64,000 nt of DNA from Salipaludibacillus neizhouensis (GTDB lineage Bacteria; Bacillota; Bacilli; Bacillales; Salisediminibacteriaceae): the NCBI RefSeq assembly GCF_002886185.1, contig NZ_KZ614146.1, positions 1,037,454 to 1,101,453 of the forward strand, given 5' to 3'. The translations under genes were made by a program, and so were the position numbers. The notes beneath the pieces were generated by a model. That model did no database searches. It was not told where the DNA came from and worked only from the letters and a program-made list of their open reading frames with translations. Each line of letters starts with the position of its first letter. Position 1 is the stretch's first letter. Of the stretch, positions 17,881 through 26,792 are shown piece after piece.

Positions 17881-17990
17881 TCAGAGAGGCGCGAATCCGC
17901 TCTAGGCTGACGCTTTCCGCGGGCAATGCTTCAACGTCTTCGTACAAACGTGTCTCTTCCTCTGCCAGAAACTCTCCGAAAAGACATCCA
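17881..17990. repeat. Remnant of a dispersed Bacillus intergenic repeat
   Basis: The stretch around CGCTCTAGGCTGACGCTTTC and CGCGGGCAATGCTTC resembles the GACGCTTTCCGCGGGC-type repeat of Bacillus genomes. It is non-coding and lies between the ZorB-like gene and a convergent small gene. Confidence 0.4.
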
Positions 17991-17991
17991 T

Positions 17992-18189
17992 CTAGACAAC
18001 TTTCAGTATTCCTTTAAGTTCATCATCCCGTGTAGTATTTAGTCCGCCTTCTTCAAAAGCAATGGATTTCTTTGCGATAGAGTAGTATAACCAGGAATAA
18101 GATACCTCGATGATGTTTAATGGTGGTTTTGGTTCGTCATCAACGATGGAATTAAATGCATGCTGGATTGATTCTAGTATATTTGGCAT
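17992..18189 (-). CDS. Small hypothetical protein
   Basis: A 65-residue product starts at ATG 18189 after an excellent AAGGAGGG. It is soluble and mildly acidic, with a central aromatic segment (IIEVSYSWLYYSIAKKSIAF) and a charged C-terminus (NTTRDDELKGILKVV). I do not recognise the family. It is convergent with the ZorAB-like pair, so not in its operon. The strong ribosome site supports it as a real gene. Confidence 0.6.
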   Translation of the reverse strand: MPNILESIQHAFNSIVDDEPKPPLNIIEVSYSWLYYSIAKKSIAFEEGGLNTTRDDELKGILKVV

Positions 18190-18626
18190 GTTTCAACCCT
18201 CCTTTTCCATACTAAAATTTGCAATAAAAAGGGAATTTATGAATATGAGGTTAAATTTATGTTTTTGTTACCTTTATTTTTATTAAATCTGATTAAAGCC
18301 AATCACGTAATGCTAAAACAACTAAGTGTAACTAAACGGTTATTAACGTTACATTTACGATGAATAGTGCGTTGCGAAGGTAACGATACTTGCTCTTTAG
18401 CGAAACTGAGTGGGCGGATTTCTTGTGAAGGTCGATCTTTCACCTCTTTGCAGCTGTAAATACAAAATTAGTGGAATAAATTAATCTATTCCTATGCTAC
18501 TTATAAAATCTGAATAATCTTCTTTTTTAGGTACAAAAAAAGGGAATTAATGTTAATATTATTTCAACAGATACCAACTCACAATAAAGTGATGATGTGC
18601 AATGGTTGGAAGGGTAGTGTGAATGT
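18190..18626. other. Gene-free interval
   Basis: About 440 bp hold no convincing gene, RNA element or strong terminator. Only small imperfect inverted repeats are seen (for example GTGAAGGTCGATCTTTCAC near 18425-18445). Confidence 0.4.
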
Positions 18627-18860
18627 ATGGGATTATTTTTTAAGCGAATGACTGATAAGGAATCAAATAACTGGGATAAAGGATGCATAGTTGGTTTTTA
18701 TGTGTTTTTGATTCTATTATTTATTGATCACATGTACAGTTATATTTCCAACAACGGAGTCTTTTCTAACGGTGTAATTTTTTGGGCTGGATTGATATCA
18801 GCTTTTGCAGTCGGGTTTATATTAGACATGAAAGATAAAAAGATATCCAAAGTTTTGTAA
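18627..18860 (+). CDS. Small two-helix membrane protein
   Basis: The 77-residue product (ATG 18627, GGAAGGG upstream) has two hydrophobic helices, about residues 22-40 (VGFYVFLILLFIDHMYSY) and 48-68 (NGVIFWAGLISAFAVGFILD). A short Lys/Asp-rich cytosolic tail follows. No family is recognised. It lies 27 bp before the broken ATPase gene and may be co-transcribed with it. Confidence 0.6.
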   Translation: MGLFFKRMTDKESNNWDKGCIVGFYVFLILLFIDHMYSYISNNGVFSNGVIFWAGLISAFAVGFILDMKDKKISKVL

Positions 18861-18887
18861 GCAGATTTTAAGGGAGGGTTAGTTTGG

Positions 18888-19640
18888 ATGAAACTCACTA
18901 GAGAAACACAATACATAAAAGAAGTTAGTTTAAAAAGGGAGCTTATATCTTCGTACCGAGACTTTCCATTAAATCTGTCAGTAATACGAAACTTTCATAC
19001 GTTGACTTTACATCCCAATGTGACATATATCATTGGGGAAAACGGTATGGGAAAGTCAACTCTGCTGGAAGGAATTGCGATTGCGTTAGGCTTTAATCCA
19101 GAAGGTGGATCGTTAAATTTATTTTTCGAATTATGATTCCCACTCTAACTTAGATGAATTTCTTCGGTTAGTGAAAGGAGTTAATAAAGCGAAGGATAAC
19201 TTTTTCTTCCGAGCGGAAACGTTTTATAATGTAGCGACAAAAATAGAGGATCTGGATAAAGAACCATGCGGCGGCAGAAAACTCATTGATTCTTATGGGG
19301 GAAATCGTTACACGAACAATCGCACGGAGAATCATTTTTTGCATTATTTATGGAGCGTTTTCAAGGAAAAGGATTATATATTTTGGATGAGCCAGAAGCA
19401 GCTTTGTCTCCGATAAGACAATTGTCTATGTTGGCAAGAATGAACGAGCTTCTTGAACAGGGCTCTCAATTTATCATATCTACGCATTCACCCCTGATTA
19501 TGGCACATCCGAATGCAAAAATTATGAAGCTTACGGAATCGGGAATGACAGAAGTAAAGTTGGAAGATACGGATCATTACTCTATTATGAGACAGTTTTT
19601 TGAAGATAAAGATCAGTTATTGCATCATCTTTTCCAATAG
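18888..19640 (+). pseudogene. COG3910-type predicted ABC/AAA ATPase, broken by two frameshifts
   Basis: Three consecutive frame segments make up one ATPase. The first (ATG 18888) has a Walker A (YIIGENGMGKSTLLEGIA), and its frame ends at 19136. The next frame resumes with DSHSNLDEFLRLVKGVNKA and runs to about 19300. The third carries SLHEQSHGESFFALF (the signature/Q-loop area), GLYILDEPEAALSP (Walker B and D-loop) and FIISTHSPLIMAHP (H-loop). Summed length (about 250) and motif order match the COG3910 family, stand-alone ATPases of unknown role. Indels lie near 19110-19135 and in the GGGGGAAA run near 19300. As sequenced, Walker A and B are on different peptides, so no active enzyme is made. 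Confidence 0.85.
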
Positions 19641-19674
19641 ATGTAAGTACCAGCTTCAAATAGGAGGTACGAAT

Positions 19675-19989
19675 TTGAATGAATATTTAATGATATTTAT
19701 ATTTTTTGCGGTAATGATTTATAAAGTTATGAAAAACAGAAAAATAATGAAAGAACTAAAAATAATTCAAATTTTAGGTATAATAGTTTCCTATACTATT
19801 GTAATCCTTGTAGCGAGTGTCATCATAATATATCCTGGAAATTGGATCGCAGGATTTTCTCCAAATAATATTGGCAGAGTTTTTATTCAAGTAATTATAA
19901 TTTGCATCACACTATATATAAGCAGAAGTCTTCTGAAAATAGCATTACTTCAAATAACTAATGGAGTCGTACCGAAAAACTCGGATTAA
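19675..19989 (+). CDS. Hypothetical membrane protein, three helices
   Basis: TTG 19675 is chosen because TAGGAGG lies seven bases upstream. The 104-residue product has hydrophobic segments at about 3-17, 32-55 (IQILGIIVSYTIVILVASV) and 68-90 (IGRVFIQVIIICITLYISR), with a basic loop MKNRKIMKELK between the first two. The family is not recognised. The stop is 26 bp before the racemase start, so the two are probably co-transcribed. Confidence 0.6.
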   Translation: MNEYLMIFIFFAVMIYKVMKNRKIMKELKIIQILGIIVSYTIVILVASVIIIYPGNWIAGFSPNNIGRVFIQVIIICITLYISRSLLKIALLQITNGVVPKNSD

Positions 19990-20015
19990 ATTTGGACAAA
20001 AAAGGAGGAACTAAC

Positions 20016-20708
20016 ATGAAAGCGATTGGACTTATAGGTGGGATGAGTTGGGAATCATCGGTAGAATATTATCGAATAATAAATGAAGAAGTGAGGAAGC
20101 AATTAGGGGGACTTCATTCGGCAAAGTGTCTGTTATATAGCGTTGACTTCGAAGAAATTGAGCGTTATCAAAGGGATGACGAATGGAACAAAGCAGGAGA
20201 ACTATTAGGAGATCTTGCACGGTCATTAGAAAAAGCAGGTGCTGACTTCATTGTTATTTGCAGTAACACGATGCACAAAGTAGTGGAAGACATTAGCCGT
20301 AAAACGAAGGTACCTATTTTACATATTGCAGATGCTACAGCACAGCACATTCAAGAATCTAGAGTTAATAGGGTTGGATTACTCGGAACGAAGTATACAA
20401 TGGAACAAGATTTTTACACATCACGACTAGAGTCTCATGACATAAAAGTGCTTACGCCCGGAAAACAGGATAGAGACCTTATAAACAAAGTAATCTTTGA
20501 AGAACTGTGCGTTGGCAAATTGAGGCCATCATCAAAAGAGTACTTTAAAAAAGTGATAAATAGTTTGGTAGAGGATGGAGCAGAAGCAATTATATTAGGC
20601 TGTACGGAGATCGGTTTACTAGTAAAACCAGAAGACGTAGACGTTCAGCTATTTGATACAACCTATATTCATGCTGTTGAAGCAGTCAGGATGGTTTTAG
20701 AAAATTAG
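20016..20708 (+). CDS. Aspartate/glutamate racemase family protein
   Basis: AAAGGAGG leads to ATG 20016; 230 residues. The family's two catalytic cysteines are present in IVICSNTMHKVVEDI (about residue 80) and AIILGCTEIGLLV (about residue 193). The N-terminal GLIGGMSWESSVEYYRIINE is characteristic of the aspartate racemase branch (RacX/YgeA-like). These PLP-independent enzymes make D-amino acids for the cell wall or biofilm control. The exact substrate cannot be told from sequence. Confidence 0.9.
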   Translation: MKAIGLIGGMSWESSVEYYRIINEEVRKQLGGLHSAKCLLYSVDFEEIERYQRDDEWNKAGELLGDLARSLEKAGADFIVICSNTMHKVVEDISRKTKVPILHIADATAQHIQESRVNRVGLLGTKYTMEQDFYTSRLESHDIKVLTPGKQDRDLINKVIFEELCVGKLRPSSKEYFKKVINSLVEDGAEAIILGCTEIGLLVKPEDVDVQLFDTTYIHAVEAVRMVLEN

Positions 20709-20902
20709 AGCTATTCTAAAGTACAAGTGTCTGAGTATGACGGCCTATGGAGATGAAAGTGTTTTTAATTGGGAGTCAAAGGTATTTTTGTCAATTATGT
20801 TATAATAAAGGTATATAAAAATTGTCTCATTGAAAGAAAAGAAGTAATCATACATGGATTTGAAAGACTTATTTTCAATAAAGAAAGGATTGGTGATATT
20901 GT

Positions 20903-21148
20903 ATGTCAACAGGTATGTGGATATTCCTAGGTTTCATTGCACTATTGTCCACTCCAATCTTGATTATGGTCATTCGCGACGTTTTTGGTTTAAACAGTAA
21001 CAGGTTTTATGGGGTTGAAGCGAATAAGAAAAAAAGAAGTAAGGTAGAAGAAGCTTATGATAACAAATCTACTCACTCAAAACCTATGCCTAAAAGTCAT
21101 ATAGGGAATGGAATGGGTAGTGGTCCGAGTGACCACGGAGTAAATTAA
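20903..21148 (+). CDS. Small single-pass membrane protein
   Basis: The 81-residue product (ATG 20903, AAGGATTGGTG upstream) has one N-terminal helix (MWIFLGFIALLSTPILIMVI). A hydrophilic, Lys/Ser/Gly-rich tail ends GSGPSDHGVN. No family is recognised. It is monocistronic with its own terminator. Confidence 0.6.
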   Translation: MSTGMWIFLGFIALLSTPILIMVIRDVFGLNSNRFYGVEANKKKRSKVEEAYDNKSTHSKPMPKSHIGNGMGSGPSDHGVN

Positions 21149-21162
21149 TAAGGACTATTAAC

Positions 21163-21196
21163 GGCCAGGAGGTTTAAGCTCTTGGCCTGATTTTTC
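21163..21196 (+). terminator. Terminator after the small membrane protein gene
   Basis: GGCCAGGAG at 21163-21171 pairs with CTCTTGGCC at 21179-21187, followed by TGATTTTT. Confidence 0.75.
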
Positions 21197-21262
21197 GTTA
21201 TTTCACATGTTAATTTATGCTATAATCAAACAATCAGAATCGAAAGAGAGAGGGATTCATTC

Positions 21263-22240
21263 GTGCGCAAATACATAGGAACGTTAGGTATTTTTTTGGG
21301 TGTCATTTTTTTTAGTGGGTATAGCTCGAATGTAAAAGCTGCGAGTGATTTTTTTGACGAGGGTGAGTTTGATTTCGAATTTGAATTGTATGAGAGTGAC
21401 ATTCAAAATGAACGCTGGAATAATATAAATGGACAGAATAGCCTTAATTCGAGTTCTTCAGGACAAACGAATGCTCAGGATCAGAATATCTTTAGTGCAG
21501 GAAACGATGTGCCGACTTCTGTTCAGGAATCAGGCCAACTGAATCCAACTGGCGGTATGTTGAATGGTCTTCAAGGAAGTCAGGATGATTTAAGTGGATT
21601 AATGTTAGAAGGAGTGTCTTCAGGACTTGGAATCGATTCTCTGATGAGTCAACTGAATCCGCTTAGTGGGCTTGGCTTAGGCGAGCTTCAACAAAATCTG
21701 GGTACGATGAATGAAGACGTAAATGAAGTGGATGAGAATGACGAAACAGAAGAATATAAGTATTATAAGGCGAATGATGTCGAGGATCTAATGGGAGTCA
21801 TGAGTGGTCAGCTACCCGAGCCATTTTCATCACCAGTTTCGATAGAAGAGCTTTTAAGCGGATATTTGGATGAGGCTGTCGATAATACTGAATCCGAGAT
21901 CGACTTCGCAATGGAAGATAATTTTGAAAAGGCTTTGGAGGAAGAATTTGCTTTAACACCCTTTGAATGGCGGGTAGATTTCACCGGAATACTTATGTCT
22001 TACGAGGATATTCTTGAAGCTGGTGATGGTGAAGATCCTTGGAATGGCGTCATTCGTGAAGAAGGACTGGTCGACTTTTGGGCGTTTATAAGGATGTCGA
22101 ATAAGTTAGGAACCTATAATGAGACAGAAAAGGTTCTTAGTACGTTACGATCACATTATGGAGAGTATCAAGATGATGTGGAAGAGAGAATTGCAGAGCT
22201 GGAGGAGAAAGATGTGGCCAGTGGAATTAGCGCAGATTGA
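21263..22240 (+). CDS. Acidic secreted protein of unknown function
   Basis: GTG 21263 follows GAGAGAGGG; 325 residues. An N-terminal signal peptide (RKYIGTLGIFLGVIFFSGYS...VKAAS) is followed by a highly acidic, low-complexity region (residues 30-175, rich in Asp/Glu/Asn/Ser/Gly/Leu). A more structured C-terminal region follows, with Trp-containing helices (FEWRVDFTGILMSYEDILEA, DFWAFIRMSNKLG). No cysteine pair or enzyme motif is visible. The strong negative charge fits extracellular proteins of haloalkaliphilic Bacillaceae. It has its own -10 (TATAAT at 21221). Confidence 0.7.
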   Translation: MRKYIGTLGIFLGVIFFSGYSSNVKAASDFFDEGEFDFEFELYESDIQNERWNNINGQNSLNSSSSGQTNAQDQNIFSAGNDVPTSVQESGQLNPTGGMLNGLQGSQDDLSGLMLEGVSSGLGIDSLMSQLNPLSGLGLGELQQNLGTMNEDVNEVDENDETEEYKYYKANDVEDLMGVMSGQLPEPFSSPVSIEELLSGYLDEAVDNTESEIDFAMEDNFEKALEEEFALTPFEWRVDFTGILMSYEDILEAGDGEDPWNGVIREEGLVDFWAFIRMSNKLGTYNETEKVLSTLRSHYGEYQDDVEERIAELEEKDVASGISAD

Positions 22241-22294
22241 CAAGTGTCTTGGATAAATTGATATGATACACGATTGAGTTCTCATGCATCTTTT

Positions 22295-22314
22295 GGAAGC
22301 AGAGAACAGTCCCC
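22295..22314 (+). repeat. 20-bp dispersed repeat, copy B
   Basis: GGAAGCAGAGAACAGTCCCC, one mismatch to consensus. It lies 36 bp upstream of the LacI-family gene start. Confidence 0.75.
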
Positions 22315-22350
22315 TGCATTCTAAATCGAGTATTTTTTAGGAGAGTTTAT

Positions 22351-23343
22351 ATGATTACTATTAAGGAAATTGCTAAACTAGCTAATGTATCTGGTGCGAC
22401 AGTTTCACGTGTAATAAATAATTCGGGTTATGTAAGCGATGGAGTAAGGCAAAAAGTGATGAAAATTGTCGACGAAAATAAATACGTTCCGAGTGAACAT
22501 GCGAAGGCATTAAGGACAAAGCACTCTAAAGTAATCGGAGTAATATTACCTCGGATCAGTACGGAGACTGCTAGTAGAATTGTCAATGGCATAAATGAAG
22601 TATTAGCCCCAGAAGGGTACCAAATTATTCTTGCTTCCAGTGACTTAGAATTACGAAATGAAATTAAATATTTAAAATTGTTCAAAAGCCGTCAGGTGGA
22701 AGGAATCATTTTGAATGCAACGAATACGAGTAAAGAATTAATGGAAGAAGTGGACGACCTAACCATTCCATTTGTTGCAATCGGCCAAGAATTAAAAGGG
22801 GAATCTTATGTTAGTTATAACAATTACGAAGTTGCAAAAGGTCTGACCAATTACTTGATTAAAAAAGGCCATAAAAAAATTGCCTTTATTGGTGTAGATG
22901 AAAAAGACACTGCAGTTGGTTATGACAGAAAAAAAGGTTACCTTGATACGATGAAAGATCATTCTCTTTCCATCGATGAAAATTGGATAAAAACGGGCTC
23001 ATTTGCTATGACATTTGGTGAGGAATCCATGGAATCGATCATGAATAACTCTTTAACGACACCATCTGCAGTTTTCGCGGTAACAGATAGATTAGCTATC
23101 GGAGCAATGAAATACTTGAAAAAACATCTGTACAAAATACCAGACGATATAGCTGTTGTTGGGATAGGTGCTTCTGAACTAGCTGAATTTGTTGAACCTG
23201 GTTTAACGACTGTGGATTTTAATAATGAAAAGGCAGGACGGGAAGCAGCACAATTAATATTAAACAAAATTCAAGATAAGGAATATAAGAACAAAGAAAT
23301 AATTTTAAACTATAGACTAATAGAAAGAGATAGTGTAAGATAA
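22351..23343 (+). CDS. LacI-family repressor of the sucrose genes (ScrR-like)
   Basis: The 330-residue product starts at ATG 22351 (TAGGAGAG upstream). Residues 1-50 form the LacI-type helix-turn-helix (TIKEIAKLANVSGATVSRVINNSGYVS), split here from a hinge HAKALRTKHSK. Residues 60-330 form the periplasmic-binding-like sugar domain (VIGVILPRIS, VEGIILNAT, GHKKIAFIGV, AVFAVTDRLAIGA). It directly precedes a sucrose-type PTS gene and a GH32 hydrolase gene. Palindromes of the LacI-operator kind lie in the 150-bp gap downstream, so it most likely represses this regulon and is relieved by sucrose-6-phosphate or fructose. Confidence 0.9.
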   Translation: MITIKEIAKLANVSGATVSRVINNSGYVSDGVRQKVMKIVDENKYVPSEHAKALRTKHSKVIGVILPRISTETASRIVNGINEVLAPEGYQIILASSDLELRNEIKYLKLFKSRQVEGIILNATNTSKELMEEVDDLTIPFVAIGQELKGESYVSYNNYEVAKGLTNYLIKKGHKKIAFIGVDEKDTAVGYDRKKGYLDTMKDHSLSIDENWIKTGSFAMTFGEESMESIMNNSLTTPSAVFAVTDRLAIGAMKYLKKHLYKIPDDIAVVGIGASELAEFVEPGLTTVDFNNEKAGREAAQLILNKIQDKEYKNKEIILNYRLIERDSVR

Positions 23344-23345
23344 CA

Positions 23346-23361
23346 CTGTAACCGATTACAG
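23346..23361. promoter_or_regulatory. LacI/CcpA-type operator 1
   Basis: CTGTAACCGATTACAG is a near-perfect palindrome centred on CG. It also satisfies the CcpA cre pattern TGWNANCGNTNWCA, so either the ScrR-like protein or CcpA may bind. Confidence 0.65.
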
Positions 23362-23400
23362 ATGAAAATAAAGCTTAAATGCCTTTATTTTTTTAGTTTA

Positions 23401-23418
23401 TGTGTAATCGATTCCACA
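23401..23418. promoter_or_regulatory. LacI-type operator 2
   Basis: TGTGTAATCGATTCCACA is a palindrome centred on TCGA with one mismatched pair. Together with operator 3 it flanks the A/T-rich promoter region of the PTS gene. Confidence 0.65.
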
Positions 23419-23458
23419 CTAAAAAGGTTGTTTTTAAAGTATTGTTAAATTTATTGTA

Positions 23459-23474
23459 TGTATTCGATTACACA
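23459..23474. promoter_or_regulatory. LacI-type operator 3
   Basis: TGTATTCGATTACACA is a palindrome of the same type, 22 bp before the TTG start of the PTS gene. The 58-bp centre-to-centre spacing to operator 2 would allow co-operative binding. Confidence 0.6.
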
Positions 23475-23495
23475 AATGGAAAGGTGGAGTTAAAG

Positions 23496-24899
23496 TTGTC
23501 AGTAAACTCTCAAATCGCTAAGGAACTCATTGAAGCAGTTGGTGGTGAATCTAATATTAGTTCCGTTGCACATTGTGCTACGAGACTAAGAATAATGGTC
23601 AATGATAAAGAAAAAATTAATCAGGAACAAGTAGAGAATATTGAAAAAGTGAAAGGTGCGTTTTATAACTCTGGACAATACCAGGTTATTTTCGGTACCG
23701 GAACAGTAAATAAAATTTTTGCCGAGGTTGTAGATCAAGGTGTCTCGGAATCATCCAGAGATGAACAAAAAGCAGATGTAAAAAAACAAGGAAACTTGTT
23801 TCAAAGGATTATTCGCACGTTTGGAGACGTCTTTGTACCTATCATCCCGGTATTAGTAGCAACCGGTCTATTTATGGGATTAAGAGGTCTGGTTATGCAA
23901 GAAACTGTTCTAGCTTTTTTTGGAATGGCTCCGGAGGATATCTCGGATAACTTTCTTTTATTTACCGAAGTTTTAACAGATACAGCATTTGTCTTTTTAC
24001 CTGCTTTGGTTGCCTGGTCGGCTTTCCGGGTTTTTGGTGGGAGTCCAGTCATCGGACTAGTTTTGGGTTTAATGCTCGTAAGTCCAGCTTTACCTAATGC
24101 TTGGGCAGTTGCAGCAGGTGATGCAGAACCGTTAATGTTTTTCGGAGTGCTGCCTGTTCTAGGGTATCAAGGCTCTGTTCTACCTGCTTTTATCGCAGGG
24201 CTAGTAGGGGCAAAAATGGAGAAGTGGATTAGAAATAAAGTTCCAGAATCGTTGGATCTAATTGTCACGCCATTTCTAACATTGTTAATCATGATTTCTC
24301 TTGCGCTTTTCGTATTAGGTCCCGTTTTGCATTCTGTGGAAGAAATTATTCTATCAGCCACTGTAGCAGTACTTGACTGGCCGTTAGGTATAGCCGGTTT
24401 GTTAATAGGGTTTTCTAATCAAATTATTGTTATTACAGGTGTTCACCACGTTTTTAACATGATGGAAATAGGTTTATTGGAATCGTTAGGGTTTAACCCT
24501 TACAATGCGATTATTACAGCATCTGTTGCGGCCCAGGGTGGTGCTGCTTTAGCAGTAGGACTAAAAACAAAGTCCAAAAAATTAAAAGCTTTAGCTCTTC
24601 CTTCTTCCTTGTCAGCATTCCTAGGTATTACTGAACCGGCGATATTCGGTGTGAACCTTCGTTATGGAAAGCCGTTTATAATGGGGCTAATTGGAGGAGG
24701 AGTCGGTGGATTCTTCGCTTCCATCATGAACCTTCAAGGAACTGGTATGTCGATTACAGTTATACCGGGAACTCTACTTTATTTGAATGAACAACTATTT
24801 TTGTACATTCTAGTAAACTTGATTGCAATAGGAGTTGCTTTCTCCCTCACATGGGTATTCGGTTATTCAGATTTAGATAAAGTAAAAGAGAACAAATAG
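23496..24899 (+). CDS. Sucrose-type PTS transporter, EIIBC
   Basis: TTG 23496 is chosen because AAGGTGGAG lies six bases upstream; 467 residues. The EIIB domain is at the N-terminus, with the phospho-accepting cysteine in SVAHCATRLRIMV. The EIIC domain follows, with about ten helices (PIIPVLVATGLFMGLRGL, GLVLGLMLVSPALPNAWAV, ITEPAIFGVNLRYGKP). There is no EIIA domain, as usual for sucrose permeases, which borrow glucose EIIA. It phosphorylates sucrose to sucrose-6-phosphate during uptake. The downstream hydrolase and upstream LacI-type regulator make the substrate assignment good. Confidence 0.9.
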   Translation: MSVNSQIAKELIEAVGGESNISSVAHCATRLRIMVNDKEKINQEQVENIEKVKGAFYNSGQYQVIFGTGTVNKIFAEVVDQGVSESSRDEQKADVKKQGNLFQRIIRTFGDVFVPIIPVLVATGLFMGLRGLVMQETVLAFFGMAPEDISDNFLLFTEVLTDTAFVFLPALVAWSAFRVFGGSPVIGLVLGLMLVSPALPNAWAVAAGDAEPLMFFGVLPVLGYQGSVLPAFIAGLVGAKMEKWIRNKVPESLDLIVTPFLTLLIMISLALFVLGPVLHSVEEIILSATVAVLDWPLGIAGLLIGFSNQIIVITGVHHVFNMMEIGLLESLGFNPYNAIITASVAAQGGAALAVGLKTKSKKLKALALPSSLSAFLGITEPAIFGVNLRYGKPFIMGLIGGGVGGFFASIMNLQGTGMSITVIPGTLLYLNEQLFLYILVNLIAIGVAFSLTWVFGYSDLDKVKENK

Positions 24900-24908
24900 A
24901 AAAAACAG

Positions 24909-24942
24909 GTGGAATCAAGCATTGTCAAAGGCTTGATTCCAC
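24909..24942 (+). promoter_or_regulatory. Intercistronic hairpin between EIIBC and hydrolase genes
   Basis: A perfect 12-bp inverted repeat (GTGGAATCAAGC, complement at 24931-24942) sits in the 73-bp gap with no T run after it. It is probably an mRNA-stability or partial attenuation element rather than a full terminator. Confidence 0.6.
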
Positions 24943-24972
24943 TTAATAGTTTCAAACGGAAAGGGTTTTAAT

Positions 24973-26409
24973 ATGAATATAGATCTTGAAAAACCGATGA
25001 CACATTTAACTGAAAATAAAGAAGATCGATATAGGCCGAAATATCACATGACTCCGCCTGTAGGACTATTAAATGACCCAAATGGGTTTATTTACTTTAA
25101 AGGCAAGTACCATGTTTTTTATCAATGGAATCCCTTTAAGACAGACCATAGTACAAAATATTGGGGACATTTCACATCGGGAAATCTGTATGAATGGCAC
25201 CATGAAACTTCGGTATTAGCACCTGAAGATTGGTTTGATCACAGTGGTTGCTATTCTGGCAGTGCCATCGAAAACAAGGGGAACTTAATTGCCTTCTACA
25301 CAGGAAATGTTAAAAATGAAAAGGGCGAACGAGAAACGTATCAATGTATGGCGACATCAAAAGATGGCATGTCATTGGATAAAAAAGGACCGATTCTCCA
25401 TCTTCCCGATAACTATACTGCGCATTTTAGAGATCCTAAAGTTTGGAAAAAAGGAAGTACTTGGTACATGATCGTCGGTACTCAAACGAAAGAGGAAGAG
25501 GGTATGGTTGCTTTCTTTAGTTCGGAAAATCTAACTGACTGGGAACATCATGGACCGATAGCAGGTTCCTACATGAACGGCTTAGATTATTTTGGCTATA
25601 TGTGGGAATGCCCGGATTTATTTTCACTTAGTGGTCAAGATATTTTAATTGTCTCTCCACAAGGGCTTGAAGCCAAAGGGGATAAATATAACAATTTATT
25701 CCAATCTGGTTATTTTATTGGAGAAATGAATTATGAGGATCAAACGTTTAGTCATGGTACGTTTACAGAGTTGGACAGAGGTTTTGACTTCTATGCTCCT
25801 CAGACAACTATTGGGTCAAACGGGAAAAGATTATTAGTTGCCTGGATGGGTATGCCTGACGAGGACGAAAAAAACCATCCTACGATAGACAATTGCTGGA
25901 TACATGGAATGACTATCCCTAGAGAATTGTCGATAATGGAAGATAAACTATATCAAAAACCAGTAGAGGAAATGACGTGTCTAAGAACGAAAGAAGTCAG
26001 GCATAATAAAGTATCCATTTCTACTGATTTTCATGAGTTTGATGGTATTTCAGGAAACTCGATCGAAATGGTAATAGATATTTTAAGCAAAGATTACGAA
26101 GTGTTTAATATGAGAGTGTCGGATGCTATTCAGGTATCCTATGATTCATCAACAAACATATTTTCGTTAACAAGGAGAAAATACCATTCTGAAATAGATG
26201 AGGTTCGTGAATGTATTTTAGAAGACCTTTCTTCTTTAAATATTTTTATAGACGTGTCCACAATAGAAATATTTATTAATGGTGGTCAAGAGGTATTTAG
26301 CGCCAGGTATTTTACGGATAACAAGGATAGCTCAGTTTTGTTTAGTTGTGAAGGGGAACTCTCTCTTAAGATAACGAAGTGGGATATGAAAAACAGCATA
26401 ATATTTTAA
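24973..26409 (+). CDS. Sucrose-6-phosphate hydrolase (GH32)
   Basis: ATG 24973 follows GGAAAGGG; 478 residues. The GH32 five-bladed propeller carries its three catalytic motifs: LLNDPNGF (nucleophile Asp), HFRDPKVW (transition-state Asp) and MWECPDLF (acid/base Glu). A C-terminal beta-sandwich is present with LNIFIDVSTIEIFINGG. The enzyme splits sucrose-6-phosphate into glucose-6-phosphate and fructose, completing the PTS route started by the preceding gene. No fructokinase gene follows, so one must be supplied from elsewhere. Confidence 0.92.
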   Translation: MNIDLEKPMTHLTENKEDRYRPKYHMTPPVGLLNDPNGFIYFKGKYHVFYQWNPFKTDHSTKYWGHFTSGNLYEWHHETSVLAPEDWFDHSGCYSGSAIENKGNLIAFYTGNVKNEKGERETYQCMATSKDGMSLDKKGPILHLPDNYTAHFRDPKVWKKGSTWYMIVGTQTKEEEGMVAFFSSENLTDWEHHGPIAGSYMNGLDYFGYMWECPDLFSLSGQDILIVSPQGLEAKGDKYNNLFQSGYFIGEMNYEDQTFSHGTFTELDRGFDFYAPQTTIGSNGKRLLVAWMGMPDEDEKNHPTIDNCWIHGMTIPRELSIMEDKLYQKPVEEMTCLRTKEVRHNKVSISTDFHEFDGISGNSIEMVIDILSKDYEVFNMRVSDAIQVSYDSSTNIFSLTRRKYHSEIDEVRECILEDLSSLNIFIDVSTIEIFINGGQEVFSARYFTDNKDSSVLFSCEGELSLKITKWDMKNSIIF

Positions 26410-26414
26410 AAAAT

Positions 26415-26450
26415 GGTCCCAGTAGATTGTATTCTATTGGGAACTTTTTT
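26415..26450 (+). terminator. Terminator of the sucrose operon
   Basis: GGTCCCAGTAGA pairs with TTCTATTGGGAAC (one G-T pair), followed by TTTTTT. Confidence 0.8.
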
Positions 26451-26746
26451 CGATTAATATCAGATGGATAGTTGAGAATCTTAATAAATGAATGAGTACT
26501 CGGTCTAGGTGTCATAATAATCATTGTTTGGTGACATTGGGAAAAGTGGTTTGGATGTGATTGTCGCTAACTAGTGCCGATAGCGACGGTCAGATGGAGG
26601 AACTATATCAGAGTGGCTGTAAATGGTGTGGATAGAGCTATTCACGAAATGTACTCGATGCGATTGTAACAAAAAGACTTGATTCCATAGGTATTTGGTG
26701 AATGTGTTGTTCCGTTAATAAGCTTGAGTTGCGTACAGCAAAGTTA
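26451..26746. other. Gene-free interval
   Basis: About 300 bp between the sucrose operon terminator and repeat copy C. I see no gene, RNA element or strong repeat in it. Confidence 0.4.
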
Positions 26747-26765
26747 GGAAGCAGAGAACCGTCCC
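26747..26765 (+). repeat. 20-bp dispersed repeat, copy C
   Basis: GGAAGCAGAGAACCGTCCC then T. It lies 27 bp before the VanW gene start and directly before its ribosome site. Confidence 0.8.
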
Positions 26766-26792
26766 TATGAACCCATGAGAGGAGGTGTTGGG

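Noticed and set aside
15292..18860. Complete Zorya defence system
   Set aside because: Only ZorA- and ZorB-like genes are present. No ZorC, ZorD or ZorE-like protein is found downstream, so I call it a ZorAB-like pair only.
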